A DNA stretch of 64,000 nt from assembly GCA_045538895.1 (NCBI GenBank), contig JAZQEH010000089.1, forward strand, positions 1 through 64,000, given 5' to 3'. Each line of letters begins with the position of its first letter. Position 1 is the first letter of the stretch. This document shows, piece after piece, positions 52,926 through 61,480 of this stretch. The translations under genes and the position numbers were made by a program. This stretch comes from UMGS902 sp045538895 (lineage in GTDB: Bacteria; Bacillota; Clostridia; Oscillospirales; CAG-272). The notes below the pieces were generated by a model. It did no database searches, was not told the origin of the DNA, and saw nothing but the letters and a program-made list of their open reading frames with translations.

Positions 52926-55900
52926 ATGGCAGATATAAAAAACAGTAGTTTTTTGGAAGCAGTTTTTACTTATGCTAAAAGAGCAAGTGACGGTAATTCC
53001 GTTACGGTGGACAGGTTTCTGCTGGCTTTGATTGAGGTTTCATCTGCGGTATCAGGTGTAGCCGGAGAGGAAAAGAGAGTCAAGGAGCTTATAGCACAAA
53101 ACGGTCTTGACAGTGATGATGTTCGAAAGAAGTTAGCGGAGCGTGCGACCAAGAGCAGTTATATTGACAGCATGAAAATGCAGAAGCTCATGTTTAACGC
53201 AAAGGTAAAGGCTGAAAAAGGCGGTGCAACCGAGCTTACTGCGGACATTGTGCTTGAGTGTGCTATGAGTGATATTTCCGAAATGCTTAATAGAAGCAGT
53301 GAGGAAAAAGGCATTCTGACCTCGGAAACCATTAAAAATTTTGGCAAGCAGGATTTTGATATCAAGTCTGATACGGAGGAAAAAAGCGAGCCTGAGGTTA
53401 CAAGCGAACCTGAAATAAAAAGTGAGGCACAGCCCGTATCGGTTAAAGAGGCACTTGACAATGATATTTCCGATGTAAAGAGAGTACGTAACATACTCAA
53501 GAGCAAGATTTTCGGTCAGGACCATGCGATAAATGTATTCACTACCGCATATTTCCAGTCCAAAATGCTCTCGAAGATAGACAAGGAGAGAAAGCGTCCC
53601 CGTGCAACCTTCTTGTTTGCAGGCCCTCCCGGTGTAGGTAAGACCTACCTTGCAGAGCAGATTGCCGAGCTTCTCGGACTCCCTTATATGCGTTTTGATA
53701 TGAGTGAGTATTCTACCAGAGAGGCAAGCGTTGAACTTTGCGGCTCGGATAAGGTATACAAGGATTCTGACGGAGGACTTTTAACAAAGTTTGTAGATAA
53801 GAATCCCGAATGTATATTGCTTTTCGATGAGATTGAAAAGGCACATATAAACGTTATACATCTTTTCCTCCAGATGCTTGATGCGGGCAGACTCCGTGAC
53901 AGCCACTCGGACAAAGAGGTTTCGTTTACCAATGCAATTATCATAATGACCACCAATGCGGGCCGTTCGCTTTACAAGGATAGCGAAACTACCGATTTTT
54001 CTTCGGTGTCGAGAAAGGTGGTTGTCAAGGCGATTCAGGAGGATACAAACCCCGAAACCGGCGCACCGTTTTTCCCGAGTGCACTTTGCTCACGTTTTGC
54101 TTCAAGCAACGTGATCATGTTCAACCACATCGGCGCTGACTACCTGCGTACCATAGCTAAAAATGAAATCGGCAGACAGGCTGAAAACCTCAAAAACGAA
54201 ACCGGCATAGAGGTTGCCATTGATGATAAGGTGTATTCCGCTCTGCTTTTTGCAGAGGGCAGCAATGCCGATGCAAGAACTATCCGCGGCAGGTCAGAGG
54301 CTTTCTTTAATGATGAGCTTTACGAGCTTTTCCGTCTGGTTGCGTCCGATAAACTTGAAACGGGTATAAATGAGGTTGAAAAAATCAACGTTTCGCTTGA
54401 CTTAGCTTCGGCACCCGACTACATAACCACGCTTTTTGATTCGCTTTATAAACCTGAGGTTATGATATTTGCCGACGATGCGGTTGCGGCAGAATGTACC
54501 GCAAGGCTTCCCGACTTAAAGGTTGTTTCGGTAAATAATTATTACGATGCTATTGATGCGATGAAAGAGAACGATTTGTCGCTTGCACTTGTTGATATCA
54601 AGTGCGGTGCATCGGAGGGACAAAGCGATAAGCTCAATATCGAGGACGTTGAGTCCGAGGCACGCAAATTCTTGAAGTTTTTGAGCGAGGGAAGAAAGGC
54701 TCTGCCTTTGTATCTGCTTGATGACGGCGTTTGTATGCTTGACGAGGAGGAAAAGGTTTCGCTTGTAAAACAGGGTGTCCGCAGAGTTATTCCGTATAAG
54801 GATGCAAACTATGACCTCGGTAAAGAAATCGGATCGCTCCTTTCTGTGCTTCATCAGCAGTCCAACCTCAGAAAACTTGCAAGAGCCAATAAGATTGTTA
54901 CGTTTGAAACTTCGCAGTCGATTTCAAAGGACGGCAAGTGTGCTGAAATCAAGCTCTTTGATTTCAAAATGGAAACTGCGGTTGATGCATCCGATTCAAA
55001 GAACGTTTTGAGTGCGGTGTCAAGACCTAACGTGAGATTTGATGAGGTCATCGGTGCAAACGATGCGAAAGAAGAACTTAAGTACTTTGTTGAGTATCTT
55101 AAGAACCCCAAGAGATATATGGGTACAGGTGTTAAACCTCCCAAGGGCGTTCTGCTTTACGGCCCTCCCGGTACAGGTAAGACCATGCTTGCAAAGGCAG
55201 TGGCAGCAGAGGCTGACGTTACGTTTATCGCAACGCAGGGCAATGCTTTCCGTAAAAAATATGTAGGAGAGGGCGCAGAAGCAGTGGCTGAAATTTTCAG
55301 AACTGCACGCAAATATGCACCCACCGTGCTTTTCATTGATGAAATTGATGCAATAGCAAAGGAACGTAACGGTGGCTTTTCGGATTCTTCCGGTGTAGAG
55401 GCAACGCTCACCAGATTTTTAACCGAAATGGACGGCTTTGAGGTTGACCCCACAAGACCTGTTTTTGTGCTTGCAGCAACCAACTTTGACGTTACTCCCG
55501 GTACTCCCAAGAGCCTTGATGCGGCACTTCTCCGTAGATTTGACAGACGAATTTATATCGACGTGCCCGAAAAGGCAGACCGCATAAGATTCCTCAGAAT
55601 GAAGATTGAAAAGAATCCCGCACTTGCTATCAGCGAGGATGAGATTGAGAATATTGCGGTACGTTCAACCGGTATGAGCCTTGCATCCCTTGATTCTGTA
55701 ATCGAGCTTGCACTTCGCAGTGCGATAAGAAAGGGCAGCACCGTTGTTACCGATGAAATCTTTGAGGATGCGTTTGAAACCTTCAACAGCGGCGACGTGA
55801 AAAAGTGGGATGCGTCCCAGCTTGAGCGTGTTGCCCGCCACGAGGCAGGACATGCGTTCCTCTGCTGGCACAGCGGAGAAACACCGTCATATCTCACCGT

Positions 55901-56327
55901 AGTTGCAAGAGGCAATCACGGCGGTTATATGCAGCATGCCGATAACGAGGGCAAGGCTATTTACACCAAGGGTGAATTGCTTGCAAGAATCAGAACTTCT
56001 CTTGGCGGCAGAGCGGCAGAGCTTGTGTATTACGGTGAAAAAGACGGAATTACCACAGGTGCAAGCGGAGATCTTGAATCTGCAACTTACACGGCTAAAA
56101 ATATCGTTTGCAGATACGGTATGGACGGTAGTTTCGGACTTGCGGTTGCAAATCCCAAGGACGATTCGCCCGAGGTGCGTAAGGTTGTCAATGCGATTCT
56201 CGATGAACAGCTTCGTGAGGCAATTCGCATAATTTCCGAAAACAAGAGTAAGATTGATGCTCTGGTTGATGCGCTTATGAACAAAAACCACTTAAGCGGC
56301 AAGGAAATTGATAGCATACTGAAATAA
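52926..56327 (+). CDS. Fusion AAA+ protease: Clp-N, ClpB-type AAA+, receiver-like domain, FtsH-type AAA+ and M41 peptidase
   Basis: 1133 residues from ATG 52926 (AGAGGTGG upstream). In order: a Clp N-domain-like helical region (~1-115), an acidic linker, and a ClpA/B-type AAA+ module with Walker A GPPGVGKT 233-240 and Walker B LLFDE (Asp301-Glu302). A receiver-like alpha/beta domain (~511-640) carries an acidic pair Asp517/Asp518 and Asp557 in LVDI. The FtsH-type AAA+ follows with GPPGTGKT 746-753 and IDEID (Asp805-Glu806), then an M41 zinc peptidase with HEAGH (His972, Glu973, His976) and third ligand Asp1049. Unlike FtsH it has no transmembrane helices. It should unfold and degrade proteins in the cytoplasm, perhaps another component of this operon. 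Confidence 0.85.
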   Translation: MADIKNSSFLEAVFTYAKRASDGNSVTVDRFLLALIEVSSAVSGVAGEEKRVKELIAQNGLDSDDVRKKLAERATKSSYIDSMKMQKLMFNAKVKAEKGGATELTADIVLECAMSDISEMLNRSSEEKGILTSETIKNFGKQDFDIKSDTEEKSEPEVTSEPEIKSEAQPVSVKEALDNDISDVKRVRNILKSKIFGQDHAINVFTTAYFQSKMLSKIDKERKRPRATFLFAGPPGVGKTYLAEQIAELLGLPYMRFDMSEYSTREASVELCGSDKVYKDSDGGLLTKFVDKNPECILLFDEIEKAHINVIHLFLQMLDAGRLRDSHSDKEVSFTNAIIIMTTNAGRSLYKDSETTDFSSVSRKVVVKAIQEDTNPETGAPFFPSALCSRFASSNVIMFNHIGADYLRTIAKNEIGRQAENLKNETGIEVAIDDKVYSALLFAEGSNADARTIRGRSEAFFNDELYELFRLVASDKLETGINEVEKINVSLDLASAPDYITTLFDSLYKPEVMIFADDAVAAECTARLPDLKVVSVNNYYDAIDAMKENDLSLALVDIKCGASEGQSDKLNIEDVESEARKFLKFLSEGRKALPLYLLDDGVCMLDEEEKVSLVKQGVRRVIPYKDANYDLGKEIGSLLSVLHQQSNLRKLARANKIVTFETSQSISKDGKCAEIKLFDFKMETAVDASDSKNVLSAVSRPNVRFDEVIGANDAKEELKYFVEYLKNPKRYMGTGVKPPKGVLLYGPPGTGKTMLAKAVAAEADVTFIATQGNAFRKKYVGEGAEAVAEIFRTARKYAPTVLFIDEIDAIAKERNGGFSDSSGVEATLTRFLTEMDGFEVDPTRPVFVLAATNFDVTPGTPKSLDAALLRRFDRRIYIDVPEKADRIRFLRMKIEKNPALAISEDEIENIAVRSTGMSLASLDSVIELALRSAIRKGSTVVTDEIFEDAFETFNSGDVKKWDASQLERVARHEAGHAFLCWHSGETPSYLTVVARGNHGGYMQHADNEGKAIYTKGELLARIRTSLGGRAAELVYYGEKDGITTGASGDLESATYTAKNIVCRYGMDGSFGLAVANPKDDSPEVRKVVNAILDEQLREAIRIISENKSKIDALVDALMNKNHLSGKEIDSILK

Positions 56328-56334
56328 TAAATAG

Positions 56335-56363
56335 GGCATAGTCGCCAAGCGACTATGCCTTTG
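56335..56363 (+). terminator. Terminator of the large operon
   Basis: GGCATAGTCGC / GCGACTATGCC with a CAA loop, then TTTGAATATT, beginning eight bases after the last stop. Confidence 0.75.
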
Positions 56364-56388
56364 AATATTAATTTATCCGTTGATTTAA

Positions 56389-56414
56389 AAATCCACCCGA
56401 AAACGGGTGGATTT
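56389..56414 (-). terminator. Terminator of the following minus-strand gene
   Basis: AAATCCACCCG / CGGGTGGATTT with an AAAA loop. On the minus strand it is followed by TTAAATC. Confidence 0.75.
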
Positions 56415-56418
56415 GTCT

Positions 56419-58398
56419 TTATCTTTCAATCTTGCCTTCGATTTCGGTCAGACCTTCGTCGAAAATTGCCCAATTGTCATGGAAACGGAGGTTTTCAAGA
56501 CGGAATGCACACGGCCAGCCGGGGAGCCACTGTGAGGGACCGAAAGGCTTTACGCCGTAGCGTCCCCAACGGGTGTGGAAAATAGCCTCGTCCTGCGCAC
56601 CTGCAGGGCGAAGACGACCGTTTACGAACATTGTACCGTCGGAAATGCACTGACATGCGTTGCACCAGAAGATAATTGCACGCTCACGCCACTGCTTGTA
56701 GCCGGTGATCTCGTAGAGCTTAAGGAACGAAAGCACGTCACGGAGAGCATACTGGTCGCATGCCTGATGAGGAGTGGAAACGCTTGTTGAGCCGAGCGTG
56801 TCGTAACCCATCTTTGAAATAAGGCAATCCTCGGGATATTCAACCGTGAAGTGCATCATCCACGTGCAGAGGTACCATGCAATCTTTTCGGCACATGCAA
56901 CGTATTTTTTATCCTTTGTAACCTCATAGAGAGCAAGAGCGTCACGGAGAAGCGGCGATGAGGATTCCTTATCTATTGAGTATGTGTCGAGTGCGCCTGC
57001 GGTGGTGAAGCCGTCACGCTCAAGACCGCCGTAGTAGAAGTCAAATGCACGTACTGCCGCATCAAGATACTTCTTGTCACCGCTCTTTTTGTATGCAGTG
57101 ATGATGGGGAGAACCAGGAAGCAACCGATAGTGCCTTTCTTTGCAAGCACCTTGCCGTTATCATCCCATGACTTTGCAAACGAGCCTTCCTCATCCTGCT
57201 GCTTCAAAGCAAAGTCGCAGATGTCATATGCAGCCTGCAGGTATTCGGGCTTGTCAATACCGATGCTCTGAAGCAGGTCGTATGCTTCAAAGTAGCCGTC
57301 GGCACCGGTACCGATGTTGCAGGCATCGTTCTGGAGCAGAATCTGTCCGTCAGGTGCACGGCGAAGCTTTTTGCCTGCAAAGTTCTTGTAGGTTTCATAG
57401 GTACATTCGCCAACCTCCCAACGGGACGGCTCATAGCCTGCAGGAAATTCAAAATATCTCCAATTGTCAAAATCTATACGGGCATCAATATGTCCTGCCT
57501 CGTGTTTGCCGAATTTCAGCCAAGAATCGTGAACCTCAATGGCAGTGTCAAGCTTTTCCTTGTCGCCGGTCTTGATATAGTCCCAGATGTATGCGTTAGC
57601 CATGGACGCACTCTGACCTACCCAACCGATTTCAAAGCGGTGCTCGGTCTTTTTGTATGATGTGGAATTCATGTGCCACTGTGCACCCATTGTAAAGCCT
57701 GCAAAACCGTTTTCGGTTTTTTCGTAAAGCCAACGGCAGTACGCAATGGAAAGGCGGTAGAGCTCTTTAGCAGTCATCGGTGCCTTGAAAGGGTGACCGT
57801 AATAACGCCACGCAAAGTCGAGCAGGGAGTCATAACGGTGCTTTTTGCCGTTAGATTCCTTTGCAAGAATTATTGCTTCAAAGGTATCGCGAGGCTCCAT
57901 TGTGCCCTGAAAAGGGGCGCCCCAGAAATGACGCTGAAGAGTTTTTGGCTTTTCTTCTTCGGGGAAAATGACGGTGTGGAGCTTGCCGCCCTCGGTCTTG
58001 TAGAGCGAGCAGGAATTGTTGTCGTTTTCCTTTGCCATGAGCGAAACCGAGATCTCTTCGTTTTCGCTGTATGTACAAGCAGGAATAGTGGCACGGTGAG
58101 ATGCCCATGACCATGGTGTGCCGTCCTCGGCAAAGTCACCAACGTATTCGGCAAGAGTACCCCAGCCGTTGCCGTTGTAGCTGATGCCCGGCACCATTGT
58201 AAAGGTGGGGTCTCCTAAAAAGAGGAGTTCCATGTGCATACGGTCAACGGGTTTGTCGGTTTTACGTACCCATTTCCATGCACCGTTTTCAATAGGTTCA
58301 AAGGTGTCGGTTGCACCGTCTGCTGCGAGGATTTTTGCATATGGCTTGCCGTTTATTGCAACGGCATAACCGTTTTCGTATCTGATAATTTCGGTCAT
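56419..58398 (-). CDS. Cytoplasmic alpha/alpha-barrel glycoside hydrolase-like protein
   Basis: 659 residues from ATG 58398, with GGGAG eight bases upstream; ATG 58413 would overlap that site. An N-terminal beta domain (~1-170) precedes a tryptophan-rich (alpha/alpha)6-type barrel with repeated aromatic and acidic helices (CRWLYEKTENGFAGFTMGAQ, FEIGWVGQSASMANAYIWDY, QNDACNIGTGADGYFEAYDL). It has the six-hairpin glycosidase architecture shared by GH88/GH105/GH127-type enzymes, but I cannot place the family. There is no signal peptide, so it probably acts on imported oligosaccharides. It is monocistronic and convergent with the large operon. Confidence 0.65.
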   Translation of the reverse strand: MTEIIRYENGYAVAINGKPYAKILAADGATDTFEPIENGAWKWVRKTDKPVDRMHMELLFLGDPTFTMVPGISYNGNGWGTLAEYVGDFAEDGTPWSWASHRATIPACTYSENEEISVSLMAKENDNNSCSLYKTEGGKLHTVIFPEEEKPKTLQRHFWGAPFQGTMEPRDTFEAIILAKESNGKKHRYDSLLDFAWRYYGHPFKAPMTAKELYRLSIAYCRWLYEKTENGFAGFTMGAQWHMNSTSYKKTEHRFEIGWVGQSASMANAYIWDYIKTGDKEKLDTAIEVHDSWLKFGKHEAGHIDARIDFDNWRYFEFPAGYEPSRWEVGECTYETYKNFAGKKLRRAPDGQILLQNDACNIGTGADGYFEAYDLLQSIGIDKPEYLQAAYDICDFALKQQDEEGSFAKSWDDNGKVLAKKGTIGCFLVLPIITAYKKSGDKKYLDAAVRAFDFYYGGLERDGFTTAGALDTYSIDKESSSPLLRDALALYEVTKDKKYVACAEKIAWYLCTWMMHFTVEYPEDCLISKMGYDTLGSTSVSTPHQACDQYALRDVLSFLKLYEITGYKQWRERAIIFWCNACQCISDGTMFVNGRLRPAGAQDEAIFHTRWGRYGVKPFGPSQWLPGWPCAFRLENLRFHDNWAIFDEGLTEIEGKIER

Positions 58399-58538
58399 TG
58401 CATTATCTCCCATAAAATGTTATTTGACAGCTTTATTATAGTTCAAATAAACGGTTATGGCAAGATAAAATGGGATTTTAGTTATATAAAATCCTAATTA
58501 TGTTAATAACGCCTCTAACCTCAAGTTTAAATTAATTC

Positions 58539-58567
58539 TTGCAAACTCCGGACACATATGATACAAT
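58539..58567 (+). promoter_or_regulatory. Promoter of the methionine genes
   Basis: TTGCAA (58539-58544), a 17-bp spacer, TACAAT (58562-58567), only about 33 bases before the start codon. The leader is too short for a SAM riboswitch or T-box, and none is seen. Confidence 0.65.
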
Positions 58568-58600
58568 ATTATAATAATACATTCAAGCGAGGAGATTATT

Positions 58601-59866
58601 ATGCGTATCGAAACAAAATGTATTCAATCCGGCTATGAGCCCAAGAGCGGCGAGCCTCGTGTGCTTCCCATTTATCAGAGCACCACTTATAAATACGATT
58701 CCTCCGAGGATCTCGGAGCTTTGTTTGACCTCAAACTTGACGGTCACATGTATTCAAGAATTTCCAATCCCACCGTTGCGGCTGTTGAGGCTAAGCTCTC
58801 GGACCTTGAGGGCGGTGTAGGCGCACTTTGCACCTCCAGCGGTCAGGCGGCTAACTTTATTGCTATCACCAATATTGCAAAATCAGGCGACAATTTTGTA
58901 AGCCTTGCAAGCATTTACGGCGGTACTGTTAATCTTTTTGCGGTTACCATGAAGAAGCTTGGTATCGAAGTACGCTTTGCGACTCCCGATATGAGCGATG
59001 CTGAAATTGAGGCACTTTTCGATGACCGTACCCGTGCACTTTTCGGTGAAACCATTGCAAATCCCGCACTCACCGTACTTGATATTGAGCGTTTTGCAGG
59101 TCTTGCACACAGAAAAGGTGTGCCGCTGATGGTTGACAACACCTTTGCAACTCCCGTACTTTGTCGTCCCTTTGAGTTCGGTGCGGATATCGTTATCCAC
59201 TCCACCACAAAGTATCTCGACGGTCATGCTGCTACTGTAGGCGGCGTTATTATCGACAGCGGTAATTTCGATTGGGAAAAGGACGGAAAATACCCCGAGC
59301 TTACCACTCCCGACGAATCCTATCACGGCGTTGTATACACCAGAGATTTCGGCAAGGCTGCATATATCACCAAGGCCCGTGTACAGATGATGCGTGACCT
59401 CGGTGCAACTCCTGCGCCTATGAATGCGTATATCATGAATCTTGGCACAGAAACGCTTGCACTCCGCATGGAGCGTCATTGCGAGAATGCACTTGCAGTT
59501 GCGAAAATGCTTAAGAATCATCCCAAGGTTTCATTTGTAAGCTACCCCATGCTTGAGGGCGACAGCGAATATGCGCTTGCTAAAAAGTATCTTAAGGGTG
59601 CTTCCGGAGTAATTGCATTCGGACTTAAGGATGGCCGTGAGGCGGCTACAAAGTTCATGGATTCACTTAAGCTTGCAAAGATTGTAGTTCACGTTGCAGA
59701 TGCACGTACATGCGTGCTTCATCCTGCTTCAACCACTCACCGTCAGCTCACCGATGCACAGCTCCGTGATGCAGGCGTACTTCCCGAGCTTGTTCGTCTT
59801 TCCGTAGGTATTGAAAACGTTCAGGATATCATTGACGACGTTGCACAGGCACTTGCACAAGTATAA
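58601..59866 (+). CDS. metY: O-acetylhomoserine sulfhydrylase (PLP-dependent)
   Basis: 421 residues, ATG 58601 after GAGGAG. It is a Cys/Met-metabolism PLP enzyme: SRISNPTVAAVEAKLSDLEG, TSSGQAANF, MVDNTFATPVLCRPFEFGAD, and the Schiff-base lysine Lys204 in HSTTKYLDGH. The length and the sequence GVVYTRDFGKAAYITKARVQ in the middle favour the MetY branch, which makes homocysteine from O-acetylhomoserine and sulfide. It is 20 bases upstream of metA, the gene that supplies its substrate, so the two form a complete two-step route to homocysteine. Confidence 0.9.
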   Translation: MRIETKCIQSGYEPKSGEPRVLPIYQSTTYKYDSSEDLGALFDLKLDGHMYSRISNPTVAAVEAKLSDLEGGVGALCTSSGQAANFIAITNIAKSGDNFVSLASIYGGTVNLFAVTMKKLGIEVRFATPDMSDAEIEALFDDRTRALFGETIANPALTVLDIERFAGLAHRKGVPLMVDNTFATPVLCRPFEFGADIVIHSTTKYLDGHAATVGGVIIDSGNFDWEKDGKYPELTTPDESYHGVVYTRDFGKAAYITKARVQMMRDLGATPAPMNAYIMNLGTETLALRMERHCENALAVAKMLKNHPKVSFVSYPMLEGDSEYALAKKYLKGASGVIAFGLKDGREAATKFMDSLKLAKIVVHVADARTCVLHPASTTHRQLTDAQLRDAGVLPELVRLSVGIENVQDIIDDVAQALAQV

Positions 59867-59886
59867 ATTTCAAGAGGATTTGAGAA

Positions 59887-60804
59887 ATGCCGATTAAAAT
59901 TCCAAACGCACTCCCTGCTACGGAAACGCTTGAGAGTGAAAATATATTCGTCATTACCGAAACACGTGCAATCACGCAGGACATAAGACCGCTTAAGTTG
60001 CTTATACTTAATCTTATGCCTACCAAAATCACCACCGAAACTCAGCTTGCACGTCTGCTCGGCAACACTCCGCTTCAGGTGGAGATGGAGCTTGTAAAGA
60101 CCTCGCATATTCCGAAAAATACATCCGAGGAGCATATGCTTGCGTTTTACAAAACCTTTGACGAGGTGCGTGATATGCGTTTTGACGGCATGGTCATCAC
60201 GGGTGCACCCGTTGAGCATATGCCGTTTGAAGAGGTTGAATACTGGGATGAGCTTTGCGAGATTATGGAGTGGAGCAAAACCCACGTGACAAGTACATTC
60301 CACATTTGCTGGGGTGCACAGGCAGGACTCTACTATCATTACGGCATCAACAAGGTGCCGCTTGACAAGAAGATGTTCGGTGTGTTCAAGCATAAGGTTG
60401 ATTATAAGCACTCCATTCTGTTCCGTGGCTTTGACGATGAGTTTTTGGTTCCTCATTCACGTCACACCACAGTGCTTCGCGAGGATATCGAAAAGGATGA
60501 AAGACTCCGTATACTTGCTTCCTCCGAGGAGGCAGGTGTGTATGCGGTTATTGCCGACCACGGCAAGCATATTTTCATAACCGGACACTCCGAATACGAT
60601 GCCGACACACTTAAAAAAGAGTATGTGCGTGATAAAACCGCAGGATTGCCCATTGAAGTTCCCGTGAACTATTTTCCGGATGATGACGACACAAAGGAAC
60701 CGCTTGTAAGGTGGCGTTCCTCTGCAAACCTGCTTTATTCAAACTGGCTCAATTATTTTGTATACCAGACAACACCTTACGATATCGAAAGCATAGGTAA
60801 ATAA
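59887..60804 (+). CDS. metA: Homoserine O-acyltransferase MetA, predicted acetyl-CoA specific
   Basis: 305 residues, ATG 59887 after AAGAGG. MetA landmarks are complete: RPLKLLILNLMPTKITTETQ, the nucleophile Cys141 in HICWGAQAG, and GHSEYDADTL near the C-terminus. In the acyl-CoA pocket the sequence is GAPVEHM, placing Glu at position 110 (111 in E. coli numbering). In this family Glu there goes with acetyl-CoA and Gly with succinyl-CoA. That agrees with the O-acetylhomoserine-using enzyme encoded just upstream, so the 'succinyltransferase' label would probably be wrong here. Confidence 0.93.
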   Translation: MPIKIPNALPATETLESENIFVITETRAITQDIRPLKLLILNLMPTKITTETQLARLLGNTPLQVEMELVKTSHIPKNTSEEHMLAFYKTFDEVRDMRFDGMVITGAPVEHMPFEEVEYWDELCEIMEWSKTHVTSTFHICWGAQAGLYYHYGINKVPLDKKMFGVFKHKVDYKHSILFRGFDDEFLVPHSRHTTVLREDIEKDERLRILASSEEAGVYAVIADHGKHIFITGHSEYDADTLKKEYVRDKTAGLPIEVPVNYFPDDDDTKEPLVRWRSSANLLYSNWLNYFVYQTTPYDIESIGK

Positions 60805-60839
60805 AAAAAGTGCAAAGCCGATTGGCTTTGCACTTTTTT
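60804..60839. terminator. Bidirectional terminator
   Basis: AAAAAAGTGCAAAGCC / GGCTTTGCACTTTTTT with a GATT loop, between the convergent metA and zinc-ribbon genes. Confidence 0.9.
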
Positions 60840-61480
60840 TATTTCAATATAAGCTCATCAATTTCGAGGAATGCCTGCGCCTCGGCAAGTGAGGCGGTGG
60901 AGATGAGTTTTTTTGCACCGCAGTTTTTGCAGTATACGCAAACGCTGTCGTCAAAAAGCTCAATGTCATAGTCGCCCTCACTGCAATTGCAGCGAATGGC
61001 GTTCTCCTCCTCAAGCTCCTTTAAAATGAATCTTACGATGTCATAGACCTGCGCTACGGGTACTTCCTCTGCCTTTTCCGGTTGTTCCTTGAAAATATCA
61101 AGGCTTGTTGCACCGGCCTCGGTCAAAACCTTGTGCAGTTCTTCGTCGGCACGGTCAATAGCCGCCGAAACGTCATCGCCGTTTCCGATAAAGCATAGCG
61201 AAAAGCCCGAAAGAGAGCAGGGCAATTCAAAAAGTTCATTTTTGAAAAACAACTCACGGCTGATAACAAAATCGTGGTCACGGCGGCATACCAAGCATGG
61301 TACCGAAAGGCGGATTTTGTCATCGTTTGTGCGTTTAATTGTCATGGAGCTTGAGCCACAAGGGCATTTCAGCTTCAGCATTTCGGCAGAGAGTGAGAAA
61401 ATACCGACGATGCTTTTGACGCCGCAGCCGCAATCGGGGCAGCGGTATGCTACTGTTGTTTCATTTGGTTTAACTATCAA
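60839..61480 (-). CDS. Zinc-ribbon protein, unknown (TTG start)
   Basis: 213 residues from TTG 61480, with GAGGC upstream; the start overlaps the mltG stop by four bases. Five cysteine pairs suggest two or more zinc ribbons: CPDCGCG, CPCG, CLVCRRDH, CNC, and CKNCGAKK at the C-terminus. The middle is acidic and helical (AAIDRADEELHKVLTEAG). Conserved company of MltG in clostridia is plausible, but no function is known to me. Confidence 0.7.
   Translation of the reverse strand: MIVKPNETTVAYRCPDCGCGVKSIVGIFSLSAEMLKLKCPCGSSSMTIKRTNDDKIRLSVPCLVCRRDHDFVISRELFFKNELFELPCSLSGFSLCFIGNGDDVSAAIDRADEELHKVLTEAGATSLDIFKEQPEKAEEVPVAQVYDIVRFILKELEEENAIRCNCSEGDYDIELFDDSVCVYCKNCGAKKLISTASLAEAQAFLEIDELILK

Noticed and set aside
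52926..56327. Housekeeping FtsH
   Set aside because: It lacks membrane helices and carries an extra Clp-type AAA+ module and receiver-like domain.
58399..58600. SAM riboswitch or T-box upstream of the methionine genes
   Set aside because: The leader from the apparent promoter is only about 25-35 bases and shows no conserved riboswitch core.
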